From contig DIFA01000018.1 in NCBI GenBank assembly GCA_002418895.1, positions 45,877 to 109,876 of the forward strand: 64,000 bases of DNA, in the 5' to 3' direction. Position 1 is the first letter of the stretch. Every line of letters begins with the position of its first letter. A model generated the notes under the pieces. It saw only the letters and a list, made by a program, of their open reading frames with translations. It was not told the origin of the DNA and made no database searches. The position numbers were made by a program, and so were the translations under genes. The stretch comes from Dehalococcoidia bacterium UBA5760. GTDB taxonomy: Bacteria; Chloroflexota; Dehalococcoidia; Dehalococcoidales; UBA5760. This document shows positions 42,172-50,205 of the stretch, piece by piece.

Positions 42172-43002
42172 ATGAATAATATCCCCTTGCAGCCCGGTCC
42201 TACCTATGGACCGGTCAGATCGCGGAGACTGGGCTGGTCTTTAGGTCTGAATATTTCTCCGATAAGCTATAAGCTGTGTTCCTTTAACTGTGTTTACTGT
42301 CAGTACGGTTGGACCGCGGTTCACACTCTTGATAGTACCGGTAGACTTCAGGATCTTCCCAGCGTGGATGACTTTGCCAAAGGACTGGAGGACGCCCTGA
42401 GAAAGGACAGGCCCATCGATAACATCACCTTCTCCGGTAATGGTGAAGCCACGCTTCACCCTCAGTTTGCGGAACTGGTCGACATCGCCGTGGCGCTGAA
42501 GAAAAACTACCGTCCCCTGGCCAGGCTGGGGATACTCTCGAACTCATCCTCCGTTACCAGTGAAGGAGTACGTTGTACTCTAGCCAAGCTTGATTTTCGG
42601 GTTATGAAGCTTGATGCGGGTGATATCGAGACCTTTTCTCGAATCAACAGACCCTGTCGGGGGGTGGACTATAACGCAATATTAGATGGTCTGAAATCAA
42701 TGGATAACGTCAGCTTGCAGGCGATGTTCGTTGACGGGGAGATCCAGAACGTTAGCGAGCGAGAAATAATTCAATGGATCGAGAGGATTTCTGAAATACG
42801 GCCGATTAATATTCAAATCTACTCTCTGCATAGACCCCCGGCGGCGTCAGGACTTGTGGGAGTAACGGAGGAAAAGCTGAAAGAGATTGCCGCCCGCACC
42901 GAAACGGTAACCGGCATTACGGTTGAGGTGATTATCGCAGCATCGCCCTACAGCGAACGGGTGCACCAGCCCTGGCGGTGCCAACAGGAGCGTAAAAACT
43001 GA
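42172..43002 (+). CDS. radical SAM protein
   Basis: 276 aa radical SAM enzyme. The cluster motif is CSFNCVYCQYGW at about residues 37-48 (CxxxCxxC), followed by a TIM-barrel with ITFSGNGEATLHPQF, the GGE-equivalent loop, and LDAGDIETFSRINRP. This layout is of the family with the MoaA/TYW1-like 'GPVxSRRLGxSLGL' start (YGPVRSRRLGWSLGLNISP), commonly annotated only as radical SAM. No SPASM domain. Next to queA, separated by 52 bases. The substrate is unknown; the context suggests RNA modification at most weakly. Confidence 0.9.
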   Translation: MNNIPLQPGPTYGPVRSRRLGWSLGLNISPISYKLCSFNCVYCQYGWTAVHTLDSTGRLQDLPSVDDFAKGLEDALRKDRPIDNITFSGNGEATLHPQFAELVDIAVALKKNYRPLARLGILSNSSSVTSEGVRCTLAKLDFRVMKLDAGDIETFSRINRPCRGVDYNAILDGLKSMDNVSLQAMFVDGEIQNVSEREIIQWIERISEIRPINIQIYSLHRPPAASGLVGVTEEKLKEIAARTETVTGITVEVIIAASPYSERVHQPWRCQQERKN

Positions 43003-43054
43003 TTACCGGTTATCCACAGCATCCAAAGTCTGCTTATTATATGACGGTTATTTT

Positions 43055-44098
43055 ATGAGAACCGGTGACTTTGACTATGACCTACCCCCGGCGCTTATTG
43101 CTCAGACTCCGCTTGAGCCCAGAGACCACTCGCAACTCATGGTAGTTGAACGAAACACTGCTTCCTTAAGCCATCGCAGGTTCTTTGAGATAACGGATTA
43201 TCTGCATAGTGGCGACGTACTGGTCTTTAACGATAGCCGGGTTATCCCAGCCCGTCTTAGTGCCAGGAAAACTGATACCGGCGGCAGTTTAGAGATTCTG
43301 CTCCTCCGTCAGATTGACTCCCGGGTCTGGGAGGCGCTGGTCAGACCGGCGAAGCGAACCAGGGTTGGCAGCAGAATGGAGATAACAGCCAGTACCATAC
43401 GCGTTAAAGAGCAGAAAACTGTTATTGCCGAGGTGATTGAGGTAAAAGATGATGGGATACGGGTAATAAGCTTCTCCGATGGGATGATCCCTGACGGGGT
43501 AGGGGAAATACCCCTACCACCCTACATTCGCGTTCCCCTGAACAGTCCGGAGCGCTATCAGACAGTCTATGCCGATGCCGCGGGGAGTGTAGCTGCACCT
43601 ACTGCAGGGTTACACTTCACTCCCCGGCTGATTGACCAGATAAGGGGTAAGGGAGTGGATTGCCTTTTTACCACCCTGCATGTTGGCCTTGATACCTTCC
43701 GTCCGGTACGTGAAGACAACCCGCTTGGGCATAAGATACACCGGGAATACGGGCTTTTGGGTCGTAAAACCGCCAGTCAGCTCACTCTGGCCAGAAAAGA
43801 AGGCCGTCGCATCATATGTGTGGGCACCACAACAGTGAGATTGATCGAGTCGGCGGCTCAGGCGAGTAAACTGCCTTTGGTACAGCCGTTTCAGGGCTGG
43901 GTAGATCTATTCATCTTGCCGGGATACCGTTTCCAGCTGGTCGATGCTCTGATTACCAATTTTCACCTGCCCCGGTCGACACTACTGATGCTGGTAACCG
44001 CCTTTGCCGGTAAAGATGTTATCGACCACGCCTACCGTGAAGCTATAGCCCGGCAGTATCGCTTCTACAGTTTTGGTGATGCGATGCTGATACTGTGA
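43055..44098 (+). CDS. queA: S-adenosylmethionine:tRNA ribosyltransferase-isomerase
   Basis: 347 aa. Transfers and isomerises the ribose of SAM to 7-aminomethyl-7-deazaguanine in tRNA to give epoxyqueuosine. Hallmarks include FDYDLPPALIAQTPLEPRDH, FNDSRVIPARL, GSVAAPTAGLHFTPRL, HVGLDTFRPV, GTTTVRLIESAA and NFHLPRSTLLMLV. Length is standard. It belongs to a queuosine gene cluster: queA, queH, then yhhQ and tgt on the opposite strand. Confidence 0.96.
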   Translation: MRTGDFDYDLPPALIAQTPLEPRDHSQLMVVERNTASLSHRRFFEITDYLHSGDVLVFNDSRVIPARLSARKTDTGGSLEILLLRQIDSRVWEALVRPAKRTRVGSRMEITASTIRVKEQKTVIAEVIEVKDDGIRVISFSDGMIPDGVGEIPLPPYIRVPLNSPERYQTVYADAAGSVAAPTAGLHFTPRLIDQIRGKGVDCLFTTLHVGLDTFRPVREDNPLGHKIHREYGLLGRKTASQLTLARKEGRRIICVGTTTVRLIESAAQASKLPLVQPFQGWVDLFILPGYRFQLVDALITNFHLPRSTLLMLVTAFAGKDVIDHAYREAIARQYRFYSFGDAMLIL

Positions 44099-44128
44099 GG
44101 AAATAGCCGTTGGTTGGAGTCTGATAAA

Positions 44129-44659
44129 ATGAGAATAGTGCTGCATATATGTTGCGGTGTCTGTGCCTCTGCAGTTTTTAGGAGATTATCCGGGGAAGGG
44201 CATCAGGTCCTCGGCTTCTTCTATAATCCCAACATCCACCCCGAAGTGGAGCACCAGAGAAGATTGGCGGCTGCCCGTATGGTAGCCCATAAACTCGATT
44301 TTCCCTTCGAGGCACCTCCTTTTACACCGCAGGATTGGTCAGCAGCAGCCGACCCTTTGGGAGATGAGCCTGAGGGTGGCCGAAGATGTGAAGTCTGCTT
44401 CAGGATCAGACTTGAGAAGACCTGTCTCTATATGAAACACTGTGGTTACGATGCTTTTACGACTACTCTTACCATAAGTCCCCATAAGTCTGCCGATATG
44501 ATCAATAGGGTGGGAGGGGAGATTGGGGGAGACAGGTTTTTGGTCCGGGATTTCAAGAAGAAGGACGGCTTCAGGCAGACTATTGAGATGGCCAATAAAT
44601 GGGGCCTCTACCGGCAGGATTATTGCGGATGTACCTATAGTATGCAAGGAAAGCGGTAA
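44129..44659 (+). CDS. queH: epoxyqueuosine reductase QueH
   Basis: 176 aa enzyme of the DUF208 family that reduces epoxyqueuosine to queuosine with a Fe-S cluster and extra Fe. Cys motifs are HICCGVCAS near the start, GGRRCEVCFRIRLEKT in the middle and YRQDYCGCTYS at the end. Chosen start is ATG 44129 with GGAG nine bases upstream; an in-frame TTG at 44114 gives five more residues. Fifteen to thirty bases behind queA, so cotranscribed. QueH here replaces QueG, which is usual in these anaerobes. Confidence 0.94.
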   Translation: MRIVLHICCGVCASAVFRRLSGEGHQVLGFFYNPNIHPEVEHQRRLAAARMVAHKLDFPFEAPPFTPQDWSAAADPLGDEPEGGRRCEVCFRIRLEKTCLYMKHCGYDAFTTTLTISPHKSADMINRVGGEIGGDRFLVRDFKKKDGFRQTIEMANKWGLYRQDYCGCTYSMQGKR

Positions 44660-44661
44660 AA

Positions 44662-45381
44662 TTAATTGAGGTCGGCGGTAACCTCTTTGGCCAGTACCGT
44701 ATTACTCAATCGCTTGGCCAGATAGATGAACGGAGTATCGATAACAGCAACAAAGAGTTTGATAAGGTAGGTCGAGGCCAGTATCTGAAGCCAGGTACTG
44801 CTATCGAAAACACCCCAGAGTGCTATCGTACAGAAGATCGCGCTATCAATCGCCTGAGAGACCATGGTCGAAGCGTTGTTCCTCAGCCAGAGAAACCTCC
44901 CTTTGGTCTTTCTTTTCCAGAAGAGAAAAGCCCAGATGTCGTGATGCTGGGAAACGAGGTAGGCAATCATGCTGCCGGCGGCAATCCTGGGCATCAGGCT
45001 AAAGATGGTCAGCAGTGCTTCTTGAGAGAAGTCCGATGTATGGGGAATGAACTTCAGGCCGAACTGCATCCACAGCGTCATCAGCGCCATCCCGATGAAG
45101 CCAAGCCACACCCCGCGCTGAGCTGCTTTCTTACCGTACACCTCGGTCAATATGTCGGTAGCAAAGAAGACACCTCCGTAAAGTATATTGCCCAGTGTCG
45201 AGACCAGTCCGAATACCTCGACCGTTTTCAAAACCTGAATATTGGCCGTGATCACCGCAGCAACAATGATGGCGTAGAGTCCGTATCGGCCGAAGAAGCG
45301 GAAGGCGAGGACTATAATGCCGAGGTTGGCAAAAACAAAGCCGATCCAGAGCAGGCTGTTGTAGAGATTCGCGGAGTCCAT
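44662..45381 (-). CDS. yhhQ: queuosine precursor transporter, YhhQ/VUT family
   Basis: 239 aa membrane protein with about six hydrophobic helices. The family signature ILYGGVFFATDILTEVYGKK and RIAAGSMIAYLVSQHHDIWA, then the charged loop WLRNNASTMVSQAIDSAIFC are all present. YhhQ proteins import queuosine precursors such as preQ0/preQ1 or queuine. Its stop lies 2 bases from the convergent queH, and it is transcribed with tgt upstream (19-base gap). It supports a salvage route from exogenous base. Confidence 0.92.
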   Translation of the reverse strand: MDSANLYNSLLWIGFVFANLGIIVLAFRFFGRYGLYAIIVAAVITANIQVLKTVEVFGLVSTLGNILYGGVFFATDILTEVYGKKAAQRGVWLGFIGMALMTLWMQFGLKFIPHTSDFSQEALLTIFSLMPRIAAGSMIAYLVSQHHDIWAFLFWKRKTKGRFLWLRNNASTMVSQAIDSAIFCTIALWGVFDSSTWLQILASTYLIKLFVAVIDTPFIYLAKRLSNTVLAKEVTADLN

Positions 45382-45400
45382 CTCAATCTTCCTTCGGGCT

Positions 45401-46597
45401 CTATTTTACACCCTTCCGGTTACGGGCAGCCAACCACTTTTTCTTCTGGGCGAGACGCGTCTTTTCGTCGGTAGGCTCATAACCGGCAATAAAGGTATCC
45501 CGAAAACTTTCAAAGTTGTCGCTGGCGATTGCATTCCTTATTTCCTGCATCAACCGACTCATGAAGCTCAGGTTATGAATGGTAGCCAGACGATATGCCA
45601 GCATTTCACGGCATTTGAAGAGGTGATGCAGGTAGCCGGCGGAGAAGTTGCGACAGGCATAGCAGTCGCAATCAGGTTCGAGGGGAGTTTCTACCTGTCT
45701 ATAGGCAGCGCTACGAATATTATATCTGCCTTGCCGAGTAAATAGGGCCCCTTTTCGTGCTACCTGGGTGGGCAGGGCACTATCGAAGATATCAATCCCC
45801 CTGGCTACAGCCTCGATAATATCTTCCGGAGAACCGATACCCATAAGATATCTCGGCTTGTCTGAAGGTAGCCGGGCAGCTGTTTCCCCGACCATAGCCA
45901 GCATTACTTCCTTGGGCTCTCCCAGGCTCAAGCCGCCGATGGCGTAACCGGTAAACCCCAGCGCAGTCAGCCGGTTTACCGACCGGCGACGCAGCTCGGG
46001 ATATAGCCCTCCCTGTACGATAGCAAACAGGGTCTGGTCTTTACGGGTCTGTGACCTCTGGCATATCTCAGCCCACCGGTGCGTTCGCTCCGTTGCTTGT
46101 TCGACTGCCTCAAAGGTGTCCGTGGGTGACGGACACTCGTCAAGCACCATTATGATATCCGCCCCCAGCGATTCCTGGAACTGGATTGCTGACTGAGGGG
46201 TAATCAGGTGCTGGCTCCCGTCGATGTGGGAGCGAAACAGAGCCCCTTTGTCGCTGACGTTACGGAGCCGGGACAGGCTGAATATCTGGTAGCCGCCGCT
46301 GTCGGTAAGTATCGCCCTATTCCATGACATAAACCGGTGCAACCCGCCCATATTTTCAATAACATCTATTCCCGGCCTCAGGTAGAGGTGGTAGGTATTG
46401 GCCAGCAGCATATTTACGCCCAGCTCTTTCAGCTCTTCGGGAGCTATCGTTTTGACTGTGGCCTGACTGCCTACCGGTGCGAAGACCGGCGTCGGCACCA
46501 CCCCGTGTGGTGTAATCAACTCACCGGTCCGGGCAGAACTGCCGGGGCTGGTCTTGATGAGGCGAAATCTATCAGTACTGTTTATTATCTCATTCAC
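45401..46597 (-). CDS. tgt: tRNA-guanine transglycosylase
   Basis: 398 aa. Exchanges G34 of GUN-anticodon tRNAs for preQ1. Signature segments: TPVFAPVGSQATVKT, LANTYHLYLRPG, ILTDSGGYQIFSLS (catalytic Asp), MVLDECPSP, AIGGLSLGEP, YLMGIGSPEDI and the zinc site CDCYACRNFSAGYLHHLF. Full length. First gene of the yhhQ operon. With queA and queH it completes the late steps; preQ1 synthesis genes are not in the window. Confidence 0.97.
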   Translation of the reverse strand: MNEIINSTDRFRLIKTSPGSSARTGELITPHGVVPTPVFAPVGSQATVKTIAPEELKELGVNMLLANTYHLYLRPGIDVIENMGGLHRFMSWNRAILTDSGGYQIFSLSRLRNVSDKGALFRSHIDGSQHLITPQSAIQFQESLGADIIMVLDECPSPTDTFEAVEQATERTHRWAEICQRSQTRKDQTLFAIVQGGLYPELRRRSVNRLTALGFTGYAIGGLSLGEPKEVMLAMVGETAARLPSDKPRYLMGIGSPEDIIEAVARGIDIFDSALPTQVARKGALFTRQGRYNIRSAAYRQVETPLEPDCDCYACRNFSAGYLHHLFKCREMLAYRLATIHNLSFMSRLMQEIRNAIASDNFESFRDTFIAGYEPTDEKTRLAQKKKWLAARNRKGVK

Positions 46598-46737
46598 ACT
46601 GCTAAGCTATCCGGTAAACGAAAAGTTATTACTGAACACAAGAGTGCTCCTCTACCAGAGAATTTAGACGCGGTATATCTCTCAGTATCGGAGCACCCGG
46701 GTGTATTGATATTATTGCAGTATTACGGGTGGTAATA

Positions 46738-47439
46738 CTATGTGCCGAAGTAGGCTTCCCTGATGTATTCTTCCTTACCCAGTTCCTCGGCGGTGCCTGA
46801 CGCGGTTATGGCACCCCTCTCCAGTATGTGTATCATCTCGGCATGCTCAATGGTAAAGCTGGCGTTCTGTTCGGCAATGAGGATGGTAAACCCTGTTTTC
46901 TTCAAGCTTTTTACCGCCTCGGAAATATGACCGATAACGATGGGAGCTAGACCCAGGGTCGGTTCATCTAGCATTACCAGCTTGGGTTCTAACATAAATG
47001 CTCTTCCCAGCGCGAGCATCTGTCGTTCCCCACCGCTTAAGGTGTCCGCCTGTTGCCCCTGGCGTTCTTCGAGCCGCGGAAACAGTTCGAAGACATTGGC
47101 CAGATTTTTGTCGATGTTACTCCGGTTCAGGTAGGCTCCTACCAGCAGGTTATCCTTAACACTCATACCGGGGAAGATGCTGCCCCTCTCCGGGGCATAA
47201 CCGACCTTTCTCTTGACTATTTCCCGGGGAGGTAGTTTACGTAGCGAATTGCCGTTAAAGATGATCTCACCACGCCAGTTGGTTATACCGAGGATTGAGT
47301 CCAGCAGGGTCGTTTTGCCGGCCCCGTTAGAGCCGATTATTCCGACGCATTTGCCCTCGTCGATACTGAATGAAACGTTGCTTATGGCACACGCTTTACC
47401 ATAGTAAACCTCAAGGTCTTTCACTTCCAGAAAAGCCAT
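46738..47439 (-). CDS. livF: branched-chain amino acid type ABC transporter ATPase LivF
   Basis: 233 aa. Walker A GSNGAGKTTLLD, signature LSGGERQMLALGRAFML, Walker B KLVMLDEPTLGL and switch His region IAEQN. The LivF subtype is suggested by YAPERGSIFPGMSVKDNLLVG and the length. One of two ATPases in the livKHMGF operon that power uptake of hydrophobic amino acids or similar solutes. Last gene of the operon, 58 bases from livG. Confidence 0.93.
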   Translation of the reverse strand: MAFLEVKDLEVYYGKACAISNVSFSIDEGKCVGIIGSNGAGKTTLLDSILGITNWRGEIIFNGNSLRKLPPREIVKRKVGYAPERGSIFPGMSVKDNLLVGAYLNRSNIDKNLANVFELFPRLEERQGQQADTLSGGERQMLALGRAFMLEPKLVMLDEPTLGLAPIVIGHISEAVKSLKKTGFTILIAEQNASFTIEHAEMIHILERGAITASGTAEELGKEEYIREAYFGT

Positions 47440-47497
47440 CTGTGCATCTCCTATTTACTATCCTTATTGCTATCGTGAAGACTGGTTCCGGGTATTG

Positions 47498-48226
47498 CTA
47501 CATGCCGAAATATGCTTTCTTGACTTTTTTATCATGGGCAATCTCTTCATAGGTACCTTCGGCGATGAGGTGCCCGAACTGAATAACCACCGCCCTGTCT
47601 ATCACTGCGGCCAGAGCCTTCAGGTCATGGCTGACCACGATGAAGACCAGGCCAGCCTTCTTCTTCTCCATCAGGAGTTCGGTTAGCTCGTTGATCTCGT
47701 GAACGGTCAACCCGGCGAATATCTCATCGAGCATGATAAGTTTCGGATCGGTTGCGATTGACTTGGCCAATTCAACCCTGCGCAGGTCACCCAGTGATAG
47801 CTCGTGCGGGTATTTCATGAGACGGTCCTTCAAACCAACACCAATACCAATCTGCTCCACCTCTTCAATATTCCTCTTTTTCCCTCTCAGACATCTGGTA
47901 ATACTATCCGGTACGGTGCTGATACGAAGGTCCTCGATAACAGGCAAGTCATGATACGGCCGTGGTATCTGATAGGTCCGGGCAATACCCAGCTTTACCC
48001 TTTCGTAAGTCTGAAGAGGACCGAGATCCTGACCCTTGAAAGAGATTTGCCCGGCATCCGGTTTATAGTCACCCATAATAAGGTTAAAGGCGGTTGTTTT
48101 ACCGGCGCCGTTAGGTCCCATAAGTCCTAGAATCTCGCCATCATCGACATGGAAATTAAGGTCGTTTACAGCAACGACACCGCCGAATCTCTTGGTAAGC
48201 CCCTTCACCTCAAGTAACCTGGTCAT
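47498..48226 (-). CDS. livG: branched-chain amino acid type ABC transporter ATPase LivG
   Basis: 242 aa. Walker A GPNGAGKTTAFNLI, signature variant LSLGDLRRVELAKSI, Walker B KLIMLDEIFAGL and the C-terminal VFIVVSHDLKALAA. The longer loop after Walker A (YKPDAGQISFKGQDLGP) and GIARTYQIPRPYHDL are those of LivG. The start overlaps the 3' end of livM by 17 bases, so coupled translation is likely. Confidence 0.93.
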   Translation of the reverse strand: MTRLLEVKGLTKRFGGVVAVNDLNFHVDDGEILGLMGPNGAGKTTAFNLIMGDYKPDAGQISFKGQDLGPLQTYERVKLGIARTYQIPRPYHDLPVIEDLRISTVPDSITRCLRGKKRNIEEVEQIGIGVGLKDRLMKYPHELSLGDLRRVELAKSIATDPKLIMLDEIFAGLTVHEINELTELLMEKKKAGLVFIVVSHDLKALAAVIDRAVVIQFGHLIAEGTYEEIAHDKKVKKAYFGM

Positions 48227-49208
48227 ACTGCAAACCCCCTCTCCGCTTCGCTCTGAACCACGCCGCTATATCATGGACTATTCCGTAGAATCCGCCGGGT
48301 CTGAAATAGACTATCGCAAGCGCCACCAGTGAGTAGGCCATAAACCGCCAGGCTCCTTCCAGCAAGGTGCGAGTGCTTTCAGTAAAGAAGGTGATGAAGT
48401 AGCCCCCGAAAATAGGCCCCAGGATAGTACCCATGCCACCGACTACCGTTGAGACAATTATGTTGAGCAGGAATATATAGTCAAAAGCACCGGCAGGTGA
48501 TATCGAACCCATGTAGTGGGTGTAGAATACCCCCCCGATCCCAGCGGTGATAGCGCTCAAAATAAAGGCGAATCTCTTGAACCGGTAGGTGCTCAAGCCG
48601 CTGCTCTCCACAACATCTTCGTCCATACGTATTGCCTTCAGAACATGGCCGACATCAGACCTGGCCACCAGCCATAGCCCGATGGCGACGGCGAACATGA
48701 TGCCGGTAGAAAGCCAGTAGTTGTTGACTGCTCCGGTGACCAAGTAGGGTAGCGAGGTCAACCCGCGGTCACCACCGGTCATAGCGCCGGCGGCGATCAT
48801 AATACGACTCAGTATCATCAGGAAGGCCAGGCTGATCAGGCTGAAATAGGGCCCTCTGACGCGCATACTGGGCAGGAAGAATAACATGCCGCCACCTACT
48901 GCCGCTGCTATTCCCAATGGCATGGTTACGTAGAGTGGTAGTACGATATGAGGGGGCTGAAATCCACCCTGATGGGACAGCATGGCACTAACATATCCGG
49001 CCAGACCGATCAGGAAGGGATGGCCAAAGCTAACATAGCCGGTGTATCCCGACATCATATCCCAGCTCATGGCAAAGATAGCCATGAAATTGGCCATGAT
49101 ACAAATCCTTAAGAAGCTGGGCGGTACGATGAAGGGAAGCACCATCATCACCACTATTGCGACTAACCACCAGCGAAACGATTTGACTGAAGTTATCCAA
49201 TTAACCAC
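48210..49208 (-). CDS. livM: branched-chain amino acid type ABC permease LivM
   Basis: 332 aa with about ten hydrophobic helices. The LivM loop GPYFSLISLAFLMILSRIM and permease coupling motif RSDVGHVLKAIRMDEDVVES are present, followed by GGVFYTHYMGSISP. It partners with LivH in the membrane. Separated from livH by 20 bases. Substrate specificity is set by the receptor, not visible here. Confidence 0.92.
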   Translation of the reverse strand: MVNWITSVKSFRWWLVAIVVMMVLPFIVPPSFLRICIMANFMAIFAMSWDMMSGYTGYVSFGHPFLIGLAGYVSAMLSHQGGFQPPHIVLPLYVTMPLGIAAAVGGGMLFFLPSMRVRGPYFSLISLAFLMILSRIMIAAGAMTGGDRGLTSLPYLVTGAVNNYWLSTGIMFAVAIGLWLVARSDVGHVLKAIRMDEDVVESSGLSTYRFKRFAFILSAITAGIGGVFYTHYMGSISPAGAFDYIFLLNIIVSTVVGGMGTILGPIFGGYFITFFTESTRTLLEGAWRFMAYSLVALAIVYFRPGGFYGIVHDIAAWFRAKRRGGLQYDQVT

Positions 49209-49228
49209 TTTATATCTTCCCTTTGCGT

Positions 49229-50083
49229 TTACTTACCGAATAAGCCCTTGGGGCGTACTACAAGCACGATAATCATGATTATCAGGGCAAATACACCCCT
49301 TAACCTCTCGTCTATGGCCAGGGTGGTCGTAGTCTGCATATAGCCCACGATGTGGGAGGCAATCAGAGTACCCTCAATACTGCCCAGACCTCCGATGATC
49401 ACAATGGCGAATGACATTACCATCGGCATATGCCACATAGACGGGACCAGATAAGTATAACTGCCGAAGAATATTCCGGCAATACCGGCCAGCGCTCCTG
49501 CTATCGTCCAGGTCAGCAGGTTCACTCTATCCGGATTGATACCAGAGACAATCGCCCCTTTACGGTCCATAGCCAGGGCGCGCATTGCCCGCCCCATATG
49601 TGTCTTCCGAACAAAGAGGAGAACGCCGCTGATGCAAACCCAGCTCACAATCAACGTGCAGAGCAGGTTATTCGATATCGTTTGTCCCATAAACTGGGTT
49701 ACACCTGCTACAACTGGCCATACGTTCTTGGTTTCCATTCCCCAGATCAACACCACAAGGTAATTAATCACCAGGGCCAGAATAAAGGTAGAAACAAATA
49801 CAATAGTGGGATTAGACATATAGCGGCGTACCAGACCGACATAGGTTGCCAGAGAAGCACCGGCACAGACAGCGATGGCAATCAACATCGATAATGGTTC
49901 CGGTATTCCCACTACCTGCAGGCAATAGAAGTAGACATAACCACCTAACATAACGTAGGCGGCATGGGCCAGATTCAGCACCCTGCCCACGCCGTATATC
50001 ATAGTGAATCCCAGCGAAATCAGCGCATACAAACCGCTTAGAAGAGCACCATTAATTGCTATGGATTGCGCTAGAGCTAACAT
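49229..50083 (-). CDS. livH: branched-chain amino acid type ABC permease LivH
   Basis: 284 aa with about eight hydrophobic helices. Typical elements: ALISLGFTMIYGVGRVLNLA, YVMLGGYVYF, the coupling segment TWTIAGALAGIAGIFFGSYT, and VIIGGLGSIEGTLIASHIVG. The second gene of the operon; between it and the receptor gene lies a stable stem-loop (50124-50162) that could set unequal expression. Confidence 0.92.
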   Translation of the reverse strand: MLALAQSIAINGALLSGLYALISLGFTMIYGVGRVLNLAHAAYVMLGGYVYFYCLQVVGIPEPLSMLIAIAVCAGASLATYVGLVRRYMSNPTIVFVSTFILALVINYLVVLIWGMETKNVWPVVAGVTQFMGQTISNNLLCTLIVSWVCISGVLLFVRKTHMGRAMRALAMDRKGAIVSGINPDRVNLLTWTIAGALAGIAGIFFGSYTYLVPSMWHMPMVMSFAIVIIGGLGSIEGTLIASHIVGYMQTTTTLAIDERLRGVFALIIMIIVLVVRPKGLFGK

Positions 50084-50123
50084 ATAATCTATCCTTATTC
50101 TAAATTGATCTTACAGCCTAACC

Positions 50124-50162
50124 AAACTGGGAGGAAGGGAGTATTCACCTTCCCCCCAGTTT
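50124..50162 (-). terminator. intercistronic stem-loop between receptor and livH
   Basis: AAACTGGGAGGAAGG (50124-50138) pairs with CCTTCCCCCCAGTTT (50148-50162), 14 of 15 matches with a 9-base loop. Absence of a long U-run suggests partial termination or mRNA stabilisation rather than full stop, giving more receptor than permease. Confidence 0.5.
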
Positions 50163-50205
50163 TCAACCAGATCACTGGAAACAACAGTCCAATGCTGACC
50201 GTTGT

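Noticed and set aside
43003..43054. preQ1 riboswitch before queA
   Set aside because: The leader is only 52 bases and shows no H-type pseudoknot pattern; the other queuosine genes also lack room for one.
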